DNA of 64,000 nucleotides from Cricetomys ansorgei (lineage: Eukaryota > Chordata > Mammalia > Rodentia > Nesomyidae): the NCBI GenBank assembly GCA_026225945.1, contig JAMJFZ010001133.1, forward strand, positions 4,174,501 through 4,238,500, in the 5' to 3' direction. The position numbers were made by a program, and so were the translations under genes. This document shows, in pieces, positions 36,196-48,500 of the stretch (within the stretch, counting starts at the first letter, position 1; each line of letters starts with the position of its first letter). The notes beneath the pieces are model-generated. The model saw only the letters and a program-made list of their open reading frames with translations, had not been told where the DNA came from and ran no database searches.

Positions 36196-36538
36196 ACAAG
36201 ACCTGTCAAGCCCAAGCCACACTAACTATTACCATGAAGAGAAGTGATAGGCACAAAATTCCATGCCTAGCTAGAAGCTACTGATGGTTGTTACCTGCTC
36301 AGAAAGGAAGAATCAATATTTTTTTCCAGAGTGTAACCCCAAGTAAATCAACCACGTTCCATTGGAAGATTGTACAATAAGGAATATCTGGGAAGCACAA
36401 ATTGATTTGTTGAGGAAAAAATGAGGCAAAATTAGATGTGGAGGGTGGATCTGGGAATAGTTGGGGGAGGGAGGGTTAATATGATCAAATTGATTATATG
36501 AAATTCTGAAAGCACCTGTAAAAGAAATTTTAAAATTT
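36196..36538 (+). mobile_element. L1 3' UTR terminus, sense
   Basis: Matches rodent L1 3' end order: CAAGCCCAAGCCACAC, AAGTGATAGGCACAAAATTC, CATTGGAAGATTGTACAATA, GAATATCTGGGAAGCACAAA, GGATCTGGGAATAG, polypurine GGGGGAGGGAGGG (36463-36475), TATGATCAAATTGATTATAT and GAAATTCTGAAAGCACC. It is one of the few sense-oriented L1 ends in the window. Confidence 0.8.
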
Positions 36539-37651
36539 AACTAAATTTACATTCTCATGTAAAATATTTTGCTTAAAATGTAGAGATATAATTATTATAT
36601 ATAATTGATTATGTTAGCTCACTTATTTTGAATTACTTGGATTTTCCTGCAGATTATTAAACATAGGTGCAGCATGTTAATGAATTTGGTTCTTAGAATA
36701 ATTGATAGATAGGATGATGTCATTAACAGTAAAGCAGACAATGTGCAATTTGAAAATAGGAATATAAGCAGAGATGAAGACAGAATCTGAATGGAACACT
36801 AGATATAAAAATACAATCATAATGGAATATGGCCATACAATGGCAAACATTTTGAATAAACTGCAAAATGTTATACCATACTGTGAACTTCCCCTCTGAA
36901 AATAAGGACATCACTAGTTGCAAATTAAGTCTTCATGTTCCTGAAAGGAAGAAGGAAAAGAGACCATTTGAAATTACCAAGAATGCCAACTACATCTAGT
37001 ATGAAAGGCTTAATCTGCCTCCTCTTTCACCTGAGGGAAAGACATTTCATGAATACCTGTCCCTCCACAAAGGACAAGTCTAAAATCACTACCTCTAAGC
37101 TCACATGTAAAGGTCTCAGTTGAAGGGCTGAAAGCCAATCATAAGATTACAATGCACTTACCTTAATTCACTTAGCGTGACTGTGTCAGCATGATCCTAT
37201 GTACTAGCAGTGGATTCCATCTCCGACTCTAGAGGCAAAAACTGTGCCTGGGAGGAGGAATTCTAGAGAGAAATTAAAACAAAACAGTGAGAATTTGAAA
37301 TCTCTTGGTAGTACAAGAGCAAATATTAAACTCATCTTAACTCTTAGACATATTTACTTAAAACTCTATATTAGAAGATTTTTGCTCGAGTTCCCATTAC
37401 TAGGTATATAAGATAGAGAATCAATTAAAGTCTGTAATACATATAGAAGGAAGAAAACAACCCCCAAAGACAGAGCAAACATCATGTACTCATGCAATAT
37501 GATGTTGACTTGGAAAATTTCAGGGCAGAAATTGAAGTAGATATAAATAGGTTAAGGGCTAAAATTTTTAACTGTAAGTATATAGCAGTATAGACTGGAT
37601 AGAATTTGGAATTTTATATAGAAAATGCCTGCTCCATTTTATTTAAATGTG
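36539..37651. other. Unassigned AT-rich DNA
   Basis: No confidently recognised repeat or gene. Frames at 36723-36923 and 36935-37123 have no recognisable domain. Confidence 0.5.
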
Positions 37652-37846
37652 GCCTACATGGAGATGGCTCATCAATTAAAGATGCTTGCCAACAAACCTG
37701 AGGAAAGGAGTTCAGTCCCCAGGACCCACACTGTGGAAGAACAGAATTGACTCCCACAAGTGTCCTCCAATCTGCATATGTATATCATAACACCCCCCCT
37801 AGCTATATACATAGGAGTACATATACCAAATAAATAAATATAATTA
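37652..37846 (+). mobile_element. B3/B2 SINE, sense
   Basis: ATGGAGATGGCTCATCAATT (A-box region), GGAGTTCAGTCCCCAGGACC (B-box region), GAATTGACTCCCACAAGTGT, CCTCCAATCTGCATATG and an AAATAAATAAAT tail. A C7 interruption lies at 37792-37799. Confidence 0.8.
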
Positions 37847-38634
37847 AAATGTTTAGATTAATATGGCCTTCCACAGTTACAAATGCAGACTGATATGAGA
37901 AATAAAAACACAAATTTAAAAACTTATTCCTTAATATAGTAAGTACATGTATTATATAAGTTATTTATAGTAGAAGCAATTATAGTTCTTAATATGGTTT
38001 TGTGAATTAAATAAATTTCAATAGATAAAAATAAAATATATATATTACAAGTGCTTATAATCAGTTTTGGATGAATATCAACTCTAGTTGATATCATGAT
38101 TGCATTTGATTATACAGCTGTGAGTGAGTTTCGTAGTTGAAAAAGAAAATTATAGTTATATGCTAATTTATAATAGAAGAGACGGGCATATTACGCATGC
38201 ATAGACCTACTATTTATTATTACATATGGCTGCTATAAGTCCATAAAATGGTGAGAATTTGGGAAGTGCACTGCAAGTTCATTAAGTGGTTTAACTCTAG
38301 CCAATGGTTTTAAAATGAACTTGTGAAGGTGGGTTATGTTTATGTGACTGAATGAAAATTGAACACTGTTCTGGAAGATGATAATTCATAACCACATTCT
38401 TTTCCTACTAGCATGGTTTGTTTGGGGTGGGTTTGAATCTTTTACCCTCTTCCGTTTCATTTTCTTACAGTAAGATATTCTCTTAAGGAAAATAACATAT
38501 TGCTGGATAATAATCTTAATAATAGACACATATATGATATAAAGTATAAGAATACATCTGAAGAGTTATGTAGAATATTTTCTAACAAAGTCATAAACTG
38601 TTCCAAAATTAATTTGCATATTGTAAGGAATCTC
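37847..38634. other. Unassigned AT-rich DNA
   Basis: Nothing recognised. Confidence 0.55.
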
Positions 38635-38819
38635 CTGTTAATCTTTTATCTTTTTTTCCCCCTCTATGATTTTTTGAAACAAGGTTTCTCTGCTGTAACT
38701 GGCTGTCCTGGAACTCACTCTGTAGCTGGCTACCCTCGAACTCAGAGACCTGCCTGTCTCTGCCTCCTGAGACTGGGGATTAAAGCCCTGCACCACCACT
38801 GCCCAGCTGTTAATCTTTT
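38635..38819 (-). mobile_element. B1 SINE with perfect 13-bp target duplication
   Basis: CTGTTAATCTTTT flanks the element at 38635-38647 and 38807-38819. The body reads TTGAAACAAGGTTTCTCTGC, TGTAACTGGCTGTCCTGGAA, TCACTCTGTAGCTGGCTACC, GAGACTGGGGATTAAAGC and CACCACCACTGCCCAG. It is full-length with small internal deletions relative to the other B1 copies. The 120-codon frame spanning it is not a gene. Confidence 0.95.
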
Positions 38820-39168
38820 TTTTTTTTTAATTAACTTGTTTCTCTTGTATAATATATGCTGACCCCCATTAACCCTCTCCTCACTCCTCCCAGCTCCTCC
38901 CATTTCCCCTATCCTCCAGATCTACCCTCTCCTACACACCTGCCTCTCCCCATATAAGTGTAGTCCTCCCAGGGTTACTGTTCAAATAGGGCACAAGAAG
39001 GAACAAGGCAGGGCACTAGCCCTGTATCAAGGGTGGATTAGGCAACCCAGCAAGAAAAAAAGGGTCCCAAGGTCAGGCAAAAGGATCAGAGATCCCCTAA
39101 CTGCAGTATGTAGGAGCTCCTTTGGAGTACCAAGCCAGGAAGCATAAGACATATCTAGGGCACCCTTC
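38820..39168 (-). mobile_element. L1 3' UTR, antisense, hit by the adjacent B1
   Basis: A T-rich tail leads into GCTGACCCCCATTAACC, a pyrimidine-rich tract with CTCCTCACTCCTCCCAGCTC, CCTCCCAGGGTTACTG, AAAAAGGGTCCCAAGGTC, GGCAAAAGGATCAGAGATCC and GAGTACCAAGCCAGGAAGC, the reverse complement of L1 3' UTR. The B1 sits exactly at its poly(A) end. Confidence 0.85.
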
Positions 39169-40082
39169 AGGTTTGTTTAAGTGAAAATCCAAATTTGCAT
39201 TTTAAAACGAATGCCTACTATAACAAATGCTTTATGCTTGAATCCTTGGATCAATTGAAATATACCCCTGTGAGTGTGCATATGTGTGTGTGTGCATACA
39301 TATATTCTTTTTCATTCCTGACTAGAAAAACGGGAAATAAGAGAAACACTTTTCTGCTCTGTTTAGACTTGTTAACACTGAAAGACATTAAATTCTTACA
39401 TTCCTTACACTCCTTCTGCCTCTACTTTTGCAGCTTTTGATTTCAAAATTTCACCATGCTTCATCATTCAGTGGAAAATGAAGACATTTTAAAGAATGAT
39501 CATGAACATTCTGGTAGCTTTTTGTTTATGTGAGGCTGCATGTCTGAGGAGACATGGTTTTTGTGTGAATATGTGTGTGTGTGTGTGTGTATGTGTATGC
39601 GTGTGAGTGTATATGTTCTGAACTTCATGTATTGTTTACTCCCTGAGGCATAGTCATACAGTGTAGCAAGGAATCCAGAGAATTTTCCTTTTCTCTTCTG
39701 AATTGTAGCTTATTGTCACTATCTGACTCCCAACCTTCTTTAGTTACTGAGAATACTGCTATTGAAAACACACCTCTGAGCAGTTTGTGTATCCACGTGC
39801 TTGCTCCAGTAGTGATCCAGAGCTGCCACACTTAGCTACTTGATTATTTGTTTACTTGGATTGTGAAGGAGCTTACTTTCTATGAACTATTTTAAATGTC
39901 TTTGTTTTGTGTTTGCTATTTTGGATTTTTTTTTGTTTATTTGTTTGTTGTTTTTGTTTTTAACCTATATATCAAGTCTCATCAATTAATCAGAAGATAA
40001 CCAGGAAAAATAATAAGGTAAAAAGAGTTTTCCCTGTCTCTCAGGCACTGCACCACATGTACTGACTTTAAGATAATGAGGT
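39169..40082. other. Unassigned DNA with a TG tract
   Basis: A TG/TATG repeat occupies about 39571-39612 and a T-rich TTTG stretch lies near 39927-39960. The rest shows no recognised element. Confidence 0.5.
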
Positions 40083-40315
40083 CAGGCCAGGTGGCATCCT
40101 GCTGCAATGCAATATACTCAGGGGACTGAGGCAGAAGGATCACAAGTTCAGTGTTGCTGAAAACATAGACAGAGCTATGGGTAATTTAGGGAGAACTTAT
40201 CACTGATTGAAAAGTAACAAGAAACTTGTGGATACATCTCAAAGCTCAATGGACAGTTCTTCCCTGTTTCTTTAGCACAGGTGAAGCCTGCATTCTATCT
40301 CCAGTACCAAGTAAA
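40083..40315 (+). mobile_element. B4-type composite SINE, sense
   Basis: The B1-like half (CAGGCCAGGTGGCATCCTGC, GGGGACTGAGGCAGAAGGAT, CACAAGTTCAGTG) is followed by the ID-like half (TTCTTTAGCACAGGTGAAGC, TTCTATCTCCAGTACC). Order and length fit B4/RSINE composites. Confidence 0.65.
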
Positions 40316-41110
40316 AACCCACATGTAGATGAGAACCTTACTCCATAGTGGTCATTTTCCCAAGGGAGAGCAAGCACGGAGTAACTGATTCTGGAAGACA
40401 TCTTTGACTGAAACTCATGAATCAGTCTCCATTTCTTGTTGGCATCATACTTTCTTTTTCTCTGCAGATTGCCTTCATGGACACTGATGTTGGGAAACTT
40501 TGGTTAAAATATTGGAAAAAAAAGGCCCTTAATACATATATTACTCAGAGTAATGAATTCAATTCATGCATTTGTACAACAAAAATATTTCTCAGTGGTG
40601 CCCTTAAGGAAAATGCACTTAGATGAAGCTAATACAAAAGAAAATGTTCCCCTATTTCTTACATGAAAATTAAATATAAATTTATTTTCAACTTCATTTT
40701 CAAATTTATTAATAATTGCAATTATTCCTAATAATTATCAGTGAAATGGGAAGTGAAAATGAAAATTAGAAGAAAAATGAGATGTTTTTGTACAACGCAA
40801 AACGGCATGGAAAGGTTGCCAGTCAACTAAGAGAATAATAAAATCTGCAGGAAAATACTGGTGCAGTACATGTGGGAGAGTTTATGGAAAGGATGACAGG
40901 GTGTTTTATCAAATTCTTTACCTTCGAGCAGGTTAAGTAAAGATCCAGGGATGTATATAAAACTCCTGCTTATGATTTTTCGTTTTCAGTTCTGCTGTAG
41001 CAAGCTAAATGTTTTATTTTAATTTCATTCATTTCAAGTATCAACATTAACGTTATTTTGTTGTATCCAGTGAAAATAATAAAAGAAAACATATTGAAGA
41101 GGTGGGAGTG
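40316..41110. other. Unassigned AT-rich DNA
   Basis: Nothing recognised. The 69-codon frame at 40417-40626 is unsupported. Confidence 0.5.
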
Positions 41111-41480
41111 TGCCTTAGTTACTTTTCTTTTGATTGTAGCAAATCAATGGAAAAATTAACATAAAGAAGGAAAGGTTTATGCAGGTTCATCCTTTCAGAC
41201 TCTACACAACATGGTAGGGCATTCCTGGTGGCCAGAGGGATTTCTGATTGTCTTCAGTGGCATGAGGCAGCCATTCACATTGTGTTCACAGTCAGGAAAC
41301 TGAAACAAATGAATGTTAGTGCTCAGTAGTTTTATTCTTTTCATTCTGAGACCCTACTCCATGGGACAGAGCTGTTTATAGACAGACTGGTTCTCCTCTT
41401 CTTTGTTCAACTGGGAACATTCTCACTGATAAGCCCAGAGAAGTGTAGCAATAAACCTCATTATGTTACCATTATCAGAA
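41111..41480 (-). mobile_element. 3' end of an old rodent L1 (Lx-like), antisense
   Basis: CCTTAGTTACTTTTCTTTTG, AGGAAAGGTTTATGCAGG, AATGAATGTTAGTGCTCAG, TCTGAGACCCTACTCCATGG, GGAACATTCTCACTGATAAG and CCCAGAGAAGTGTAG parallel a common rodent L1-type 3' end read backwards. Confidence 0.65.
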
Positions 41481-42118
41481 CACCATCACAGAAGCTGAGT
41501 CAACAATGTGAGGATAAGGCTATTAAAAGGTATAATATCTGGAAAACATCTACTCTAAAATTGGCTCAGATGTTGAGAATTTTCTTAATATAAATACTAA
41601 AGAAAAATTCTTAATTATTATTATTATTGTTGTTGTTATTGTCATTGTTGTTAGTTTGAAATTAGTAATAATTACCTAGTGTTTTATCTACAACAAATTG
41701 GGATATGTTATCTAAAGCATTTGTTTATAAAACAAATATCTACTTGGTCATGTCATGTGACTCTAGCATTATTGTTTGTTATTTTTCAGCAGAGTTTGCC
41801 TGAGTGGGCTGATCTTATTTTTGATAGAACTGAACTTTGAAGTATATTAAGCCTGAGGCATATTTGAATCACACCGAGGCAAGAATCTTGTAAAAAATAT
41901 GTACTGAAATGACTGTCAGAACTTCATACTTGATATTTGTGTCTTTAACATAATTTTAAAATATATGCATATTTTAAATATCTGAAGTCTAAAAATCACT
42001 ACTTTGGAATTGATATGTTTCTGTATTTTTGATCCACATTCCTGAAAAGACCACCAGGGAAAGTGTAGTGTTCTATGCAAAACAAAACAAATTAAAAAAA
42101 AGAAAAAGTCTCTGCAAT
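41481..42118. other. Unassigned DNA with an (ATT)n(GTT)n tract
   Basis: ATT and GTT trinucleotides fill about 41612-41653. Nothing else is recognised. Confidence 0.55.
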
Positions 42119-42400
42119 GGACTGGAGAGATGGTTCAGTGTGTAGTGTATTTTCTGTACAAGCATGAGTTCCTGAATTTTGATCTCAGAACCTCAATTAA
42201 AAGCTAGGTGTGCATTAATGTAACCACAACTTTTGTTTTTAGAGACAGGCAAGTTCCAGGACCTCACTAGCCAGATGTTCTAGCCAAACAGCAAGCCTAG
42301 GTCCAGTGAAATACTCTTTCTCAAAAAATAAGGGGGAGAGTGATTGAGGAAGATAATCCAAAGACACAAGCTAACAATATGTACCCACTTGTACACACAT
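42119..42400 (+). mobile_element. tRNA-headed B2/B3-like composite SINE, sense
   Basis: GGACTGGAGAGATGGTTCAG (A-box region) is followed by TTTTGATCTCAGAACC, then a B1-like middle (GACAGGCAAGTTCCAGGACC, GTCCAGTGAAATACTCTTTC) and GGGGGAGAGTGATTGAGGAA. I recall this combined structure in rodent SINEs but cannot name the subfamily with certainty. Confidence 0.6.
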
Positions 42401-42546
42401 CATGGTTACATGGTATTCCATGGTACATATGTCCCTTTTTTCATGTATTGAAATGAAAAGTTTCAGGGATTATTATTTTAGTGTCCATCTGTGCTACCTT
42501 TTGGAATTGAAACATTTTGTTTCTTTGCCTGAATAGTTCTTCAGTG

Positions 42547-42583
42547 TTCTCTCTCTCTCTCTCTCCCTCTCTCACTGTGTGAT

Positions 42584-42621
<38 letters not shown>
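42547..42621. repeat. (CT)n...(GT)n microsatellite
   Basis: About twelve CT units with a CCCT interruption, a short spacer, then about sixteen GT units. Confidence 0.95.
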
Positions 42622-42622
<1 letters not shown>

Positions 42623-43014
42623 CTTTAAAAGAAGAGATGTCATTTAATAAGAATACCACAGCAGGGGTGGGAAAGGATGGACAGTGGCAGGCAGAGGATT
42701 GAGATCATAATTAAAAATGATGATGCCTTTGTTTGAGGAAGCTGCAAAATACATATATTCCTTTGTATGCCAGCTAGAAAGTTAATTTAACAAAAAAAGA
42801 AAAATGAGGAAAACACAAAACTGTTAAAAAGAAACACAGTGAAAATCCTCGTATGAGTTTTAAATGTCACAGTTTTTATAATAGATACCACTTTGCCCAG
42901 TGTTTGCAAATTATTAACACTTCATCATGAAACAAATGTAAAATGATTACTAAGAAAGCAGTTTGTCTCCTGAGCCATGTGGGCCTGCTTCATCTTAACT
43001 GATGTCTCTATCCT
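42622..43014. other. Unassigned DNA
   Basis: Nothing recognised. Confidence 0.55.
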
Positions 43015-43085
43015 GCTGAGCACATTGGGCTGCCATTGTATTTCAAATGCTTAGTAGCCATTTGTGGATGCCAGGACACAGCCTG
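43015..43085 (+). mobile_element. Possible MER20-like hAT remnant
   Basis: TGCTGAGCACATTGGGCTGC, GTATTTCAAATGCTTAGTAG and CCATTTGTGGATGCCAGGAC resemble the 3' part of the ancient mammalian MER20 (hAT-Charlie) element. Only about 70 bp is recognisable. Confidence 0.4.
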
Positions 43086-44246
43086 ACTCAGGCTTGGCAC
43101 AACCACCACACCTCTCTGATGTGGCCAATTTTGAAGTAGTAGCTGTGGGAGGCTAAGAAAATGAGCCTTGCTTTTAGAAGTTTGCCTTACAGGAATTTCA
43201 GTGGGTAAAGGAGAAATGCTCAAATACTCCCAAATTTCAGTTGGAAATCCCCAAGCACTACTAAATGTAGGTATAAAGTTGAACCATAAAACGAGTCTTC
43301 TTAGAGCCCAGTGGCAAATTAAATCTACCTTAGATTAAATTAAGATGATTTATGACTGTTCTACATGCTCCTCAGCAAACAGAGTCAATCTTCCCAGAGA
43401 TGAGGAATAATAGGTTGTTTTTTGGTCAGAGCAAATCCAATTCAATGCAGAAAAAAAAACAAAAAACAAAAAAACAAAAACAGGTTCCAATGAATAGTGA
43501 TGAATAGTGTTGGAATAAATGGGAATCAGCATGGAAAGTGTTTTCTAGAGATTATTGGAACACTGAGAAGGGTAGCTCTGACTGGTAGAGCTCTTCTGAA
43601 AAAGATAATATTGGTATTCAGTCTACAACAGTCAGAGTGAACCCAAATTTGGTTAAGTAATCAGATGCCCATCCTGCTTTAACAATCCCATCACTCTATT
43701 CTAAAATGGTCAAAACAGAGAAACTTTCCCAAACCTTTGAGAAAGATGTGAAGGTGAGAGAAAGGTGAGAACTCCTTGAGATTCCCACTCTAATTGTGGG
43801 AGAAATTCCCAAACAGTTCAGTAACAATGATACTATAAAATACATTGAGCCATCCTAATACGTAATTGAAAAATTAAGTCTTCCAAACCCCACCCCACTT
43901 TCTAATGCCCTTGACCATCAGCATCTCTTTGTTATTCTAAGTGAACCCAAAATGTATGCTGTTAAATCCCCTCCCTAGACTTCGGTAGATAATCTAGCTA
44001 ATTACTTCAGTTTCATGGTTAAATCTATTCTGATTCATGTTTGGATTCATGTTATTACAGTTTTTATTCTTAACTAGTCTGTCTCATATACCCAATAAGT
44101 TGATTTTCGAACTTTTTTCTGTATTTTTATCAAGTTTTTGAGTCTAATATTCTTAGGGATAAGCTTAGTCAGATGTCCCTCATATTTTAAATGTGCCCTA
44201 AATTACATATAATTTATGTTACACTTATACTGGAATGGTCACCTTG
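43086..44246. other. Unassigned DNA with an A-rich tract
   Basis: An AAAAACAAAA-type tract lies at 43449-43482. The rest is not assigned. Confidence 0.5.
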
Positions 44247-44489
44247 TTCTAGACCAGTGGTTCTCAACCTTCCTAATCCTGTGATCCTTTAATACAGTTC
44301 CTTGTGTTGTGATGACCTCCAACAATAAAATTATTTTGTTGCTTCATAAACTGTAATTTTGATACTGTTATTAATCATAACATCAATGTTTGATATGTAT
44401 ACGATGTTAGTAGACCCTTGTAAAAGGGTCATTTGACCTACCCCGCCAGAGGGGTCTTGATCCCCAGATTAAGAACCATTTTTCTAGAC
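44247..44489 (+). mobile_element. hAT-type mini-transposon (URR1-like) with 8-bp target duplication
   Basis: TTCTAGAC occurs at 44247-44254 and 44482-44489, directly flanking a 227-bp element (44255-44481). The left end is CAGTGGTTCTCAACCTTCC. The right end, CCAGATTAAGAACCATTT, is a decayed inverted copy of it. Inner landmarks are TTTAATACAGTTCCTTGTGT, TTGTGATGACCTCCAACAAT, AAAATTATTTTGTTGCTTCA and GTAAAAGGGTCATTTGACC. Non-autonomous, with no transposase. The 8-bp duplication is the hAT signature. Confidence 0.93.
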
Positions 44490-45302
44490 AAACCTCAAAT
44501 GTAAGAAACAGAGGAAAGTGGTGTTTGGACAAACATGAGCTTCATGTGAGCTATTTTCACCTTCTAATATTTAAGTTTCCTTTTATAACAATAGATTTGT
44601 TTTCTTCACTGGTGAAATTCAGCGCAATTTATTATTCCTCTTGCACAGGCTTGGAAGTGTTTCCAGTAGTATGCGCCTTCATTCTAAATGAAAGTTTCCA
44701 CCACATATGTTTAAGCAGGAATTCTTTCCCCTAGTACTTCTATAGCCCAATTATACAATGCCAGTTAATCTAAAAGCATGACTTAGACTGTTAGTACCTA
44801 TAATACCTATGCCAGACAAACACCTGGAGGAACACCAATAGGTTTTCAAGAATTTAGAATATGTGAGTAAAATAATTATTAAAATTGTAGCTACATTTCC
44901 CTTAAGTAGTATAATAAAAAAAAAATCACACAGTAAGGATGGACCTTTCTAGTTTCTGTATAGAAATTGCTGGGAACTCTTAAACATTCCAAAGGTTTCT
45001 TTTTGAAATAAATAACTCCCTTTAGGAGTGAGCCTTAAAAACTGGTCTGCATTCTGTTTGAAGAGTTCTTTTGATTGTGACTGAAGAAACCTGTGCTGAA
45101 GCTTACAGTAAATGGCATCACATCCTAAGACAGCATTGTGGCCTAGAAATGTCATTTCTAAAGGAAAACTGACCTTACTGAAGATTTAAGAAATATTATT
45201 CCTTTTAAGAAATGAAATCCACTTAAGATTCAGACTGTTGTAACAACATTTATGTGGTGTTATAGAAAAACAAATTCATCTTCATATTAAATGAGGACTT
45301 TA
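44490..45302. other. Unassigned DNA
   Basis: No recognised repeat or gene. Confidence 0.55.
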
Positions 45303-45509
45303 TTTTTTTTTTTTTTTTGAGACAGGGTTTCTAGTGCAGGCTGGCCTTGAGCTCTCTATAAGGCAAAGTAGTGTGAACTTGAACTTTTTCACAGCCTCTG
45401 AGTGCTACATTTATGTCCGTTTACCACCGTGTCCAGTTTGTGTGGTTCTGGGGATCAATCTCTCATGCTTGCTTGGTAAGCTTTCTACTAACTGAGCTAC
45501 ATACTTAGG
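45303..45509 (-). mobile_element. B4-type composite SINE, antisense
   Basis: Poly-T, then GAGACAGGGTTTCTAGTGCA, GGCTGGCCTTGAGCTCTC and GTTTACCACCGTGTCCAG (B1-like half with an internal deletion), then GTGTGGTTCTGGGGATCAAT, CATGCTTGCTTGGTAAGC and CTAACTGAGCTACATACTTA (ID-like half). Confidence 0.8.
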
Positions 45510-48500
45510 ATTTTTATAAATGTCTTCTTAATTACATAAGTAACAGGAAAAATAATCATTCAATATTGCTTCATAAAATTATAAAATTATATTTGCTTAG
45601 TACATATATCCTAAATAGAGCTGAATTTCCATAAGTTAGCCTAAAGAAGTCAGAAAACAAGCAATAGAAATGAAGCTCTTTGTGATGATTCACATTTGAT
45701 ATTTCAGCTGTGAAATTTCTGCCTATTTGAATATACAGTGAGATATGGCCTCAAATTAACAAGAGAAAAATAGAACACAAAAGCAAAAGACAGAAAAAGA
45801 AATAAAAGCAAAACAAAGCAAACACAACAAACAAAAAATAATAGTAAGAGCAGTATAAATAGAAAATAAGAGCTAGATTCAATAAATTCCCTATAGAGAA
45901 TAAGAAATGAAGTCAGTCAGACAGCATGGGGTATTCTAGACTGGGAAGCCGGTGAAACTCTTCGGCAAGAACATAAAGAATTCAGAGGGGAGGGCAGTGG
46001 AGACAACATACTGTAGGTGAAATCTATCAGGAAAGCACCAAGTTCCCAGGCAACAGGTTTTTTTGTTTTGTTTTGTTTTTATGACTTGACAGTATGCCTG
46101 GGAGAGTAGAAGGAAGTAATAAGAAAATACAATATTTTTCAAGCAACACAGAATTTCCTAACTCTAAACATCCATCAAATACAATTTATGATCAATCAGG
46201 CATTAATTATTTTAATTTTTAATTAGCCATAACCCATCCACGGCTTCTTTGCATTGATAGTCTTCCTGGAATACCTCTCTCATTTGTTCATGCAGTATGT
46301 AATGCTATTTTTCTGTTATAAAATCAGGGTCTTATATTGAAAAACTGTAAAGGATCACAGATACAAATATTTACCATTTGGTCCTTTCAGAGGAAAAAGA
46401 AACAAAGACTAGTTTCTATTGCAGAACAAGAGACCCACAAACAGCTTAAAGCAACAAGACTTTACACCTTACTCCTGTTCTCAGCCTGTTTCAGATTTAT
46501 GGTAAGGATTTTACACACAGTCATTAAACACACAGGCAGATGGAATTATGTTATTGCAAAATATGTCCCCAATTATATTCAATGTCATAATAGAGAAAGG
46601 ACTGGAGTCTGCTAGGGAGTCTTAAAAGCTTCTGGATGGAAATCTTATCTACTCTATTCACATCCTGTTCCCCAAAAGGAGACACACAACCACCCTACTA
46701 TGATGAATACCTCAAGAGACAGAGAGCTCCTGATGTATGGGGAGACATGAGTAACTCGGTAAAACTTACATGGAAAAAAGTGATTGCTGCCTAATCTCCC
46801 TGCTCCTAAATGTGATTTCTGAATTATTTTCAATAGATATATATTTTTCTGAAAGGCAGTGTCCAAGTTCATCACATTATGTTTTTTAATTTAATTTTGA
46901 TTTCAAGATTGCTTTTACATTTGTTGTCTTTATTTGTAAGTTATATTTAAATATCATGTTTAACAAATGCATATATTTGTATTTTATCAGGTTTGGAAAG
47001 GTTATATTTTTTCCAACTATTCATTTGTAACTTTTATCAGATAATGAGTTTCTTGGCATTATGGAGTACATTTTATCACATTGGTGCTCATTACTTTAAT
47101 TTATCCTATTTATTGTATTATTTTATCCATCTGTTTAGGTGTATTTATATACAATGATGAATTTAACTTAGATTTTCTGTCTGGTCTTGCTTTGATATTA
47201 TGCAGAGTTTATTTTTGAGTGAAAATGTTCAATCATGAATGAAAAAAATATATTTGACTCGCTTTCTAAATCCTTTACATTTTCAATAAGCAATAACAAC
47301 TTATAGTAGTTTTTTCTATTGCTTATCAAGATATCTTAAATGGAAATTCCTCTGGTTGGTTTTTTAGTAATTTTAGAATATCATTTATTTTTATTAAGTG
47401 ACTCTTATAAAAGTCTACCTTTTAAGAGCAACATCATCTAAAAAATACACGAAGCAAATATTTTACATGATATGCACTAGATCAGCAGATAAATAACAGA
47501 CCAATATTGTTCTAAATTGTGTATCATAATTTGCATTACATAAAATTTTATTAACCTTATGTTTTGCTTAAACTGTTCTTCCTTTCAAAAATAATTTGAA
47601 ACATTAAACAATTTTAAATATTTAAATAATTTCAAAAGTCATGCAACAAGTTTAAAAAATTATTTTCAAATTGTTTTCAGATAGTACTTTTTAATTTTAT
47701 AGAAACTATGTGTGCATGGTATCATGTGATCTATGATTCCAAGTTTCCTTGTTGAATAAAGTCTTGAACTTTTCTAACCTGAGGTCTAAATGACAGATAG
47801 TACAAAATGAAATTTAAAAGTCTACTTTTATTATACATTTATATTTTATAATTAAACTGTTTTCTACTCTTGAGATTTTATTACAGCCTTGAGATGAAAA
47901 GAGTTTGCCAAATTCTAATATCTTTTCATAAATAGTTTCAATCTTCCAAGTCAGATATTTCATTAAGTTTGGTTCTGTTTTCTTTTTACAATCTATTATT
48001 GCATTGTTTCTATTTGTTCTTCTTACTTGATAAAACAATGCTGCCAGTTTTCAACAGTGGAAACCTCCTTTCCACTACTTATATAATTAATTTTCATGAG
48101 TTAATCTCTTAGAACCCTTATGCTTCTTGTATATTCAGATGAAAATATTTGAATGCAAATACCAGTAAATCCATGTTCATTTATTAACCATTTTATGTGT
48201 ATATGCCTATCTGTTATAAAAATAATCCCATATATACATATATAGAGATGTGATAATAAACACGTCAGTCATTTCCAGATTGACTAATGAAGACACCATT
48301 GAAATGCCACAAATACATGCTGATTAGTGAAAATTATAAAATATATTTACAAATAGCTATGCACAGTAGAAATGATCGTTAGCATCAATATGACATAATT
48401 ACATGTCATTTTATTGATGAGAGTAGATTGCTCTTTTTAATACCAAAATAATCTTTGAAGGTGTGATGGATATGGAATTCAAAAGTTTTATCAGTCTATT

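Noticed and set aside
37430..37520. Segment resembling a distal L1 ORF2/3' UTR junction
   Set aside because: Similarity is limited to a few words such as CATGTACTCATGCA, with no supporting flanks.
38500..38862. 120-codon plus-strand frame, the longest in the window
   Set aside because: Its second half is an antisense B1 with its target duplications; the first half has no recognisable domain.
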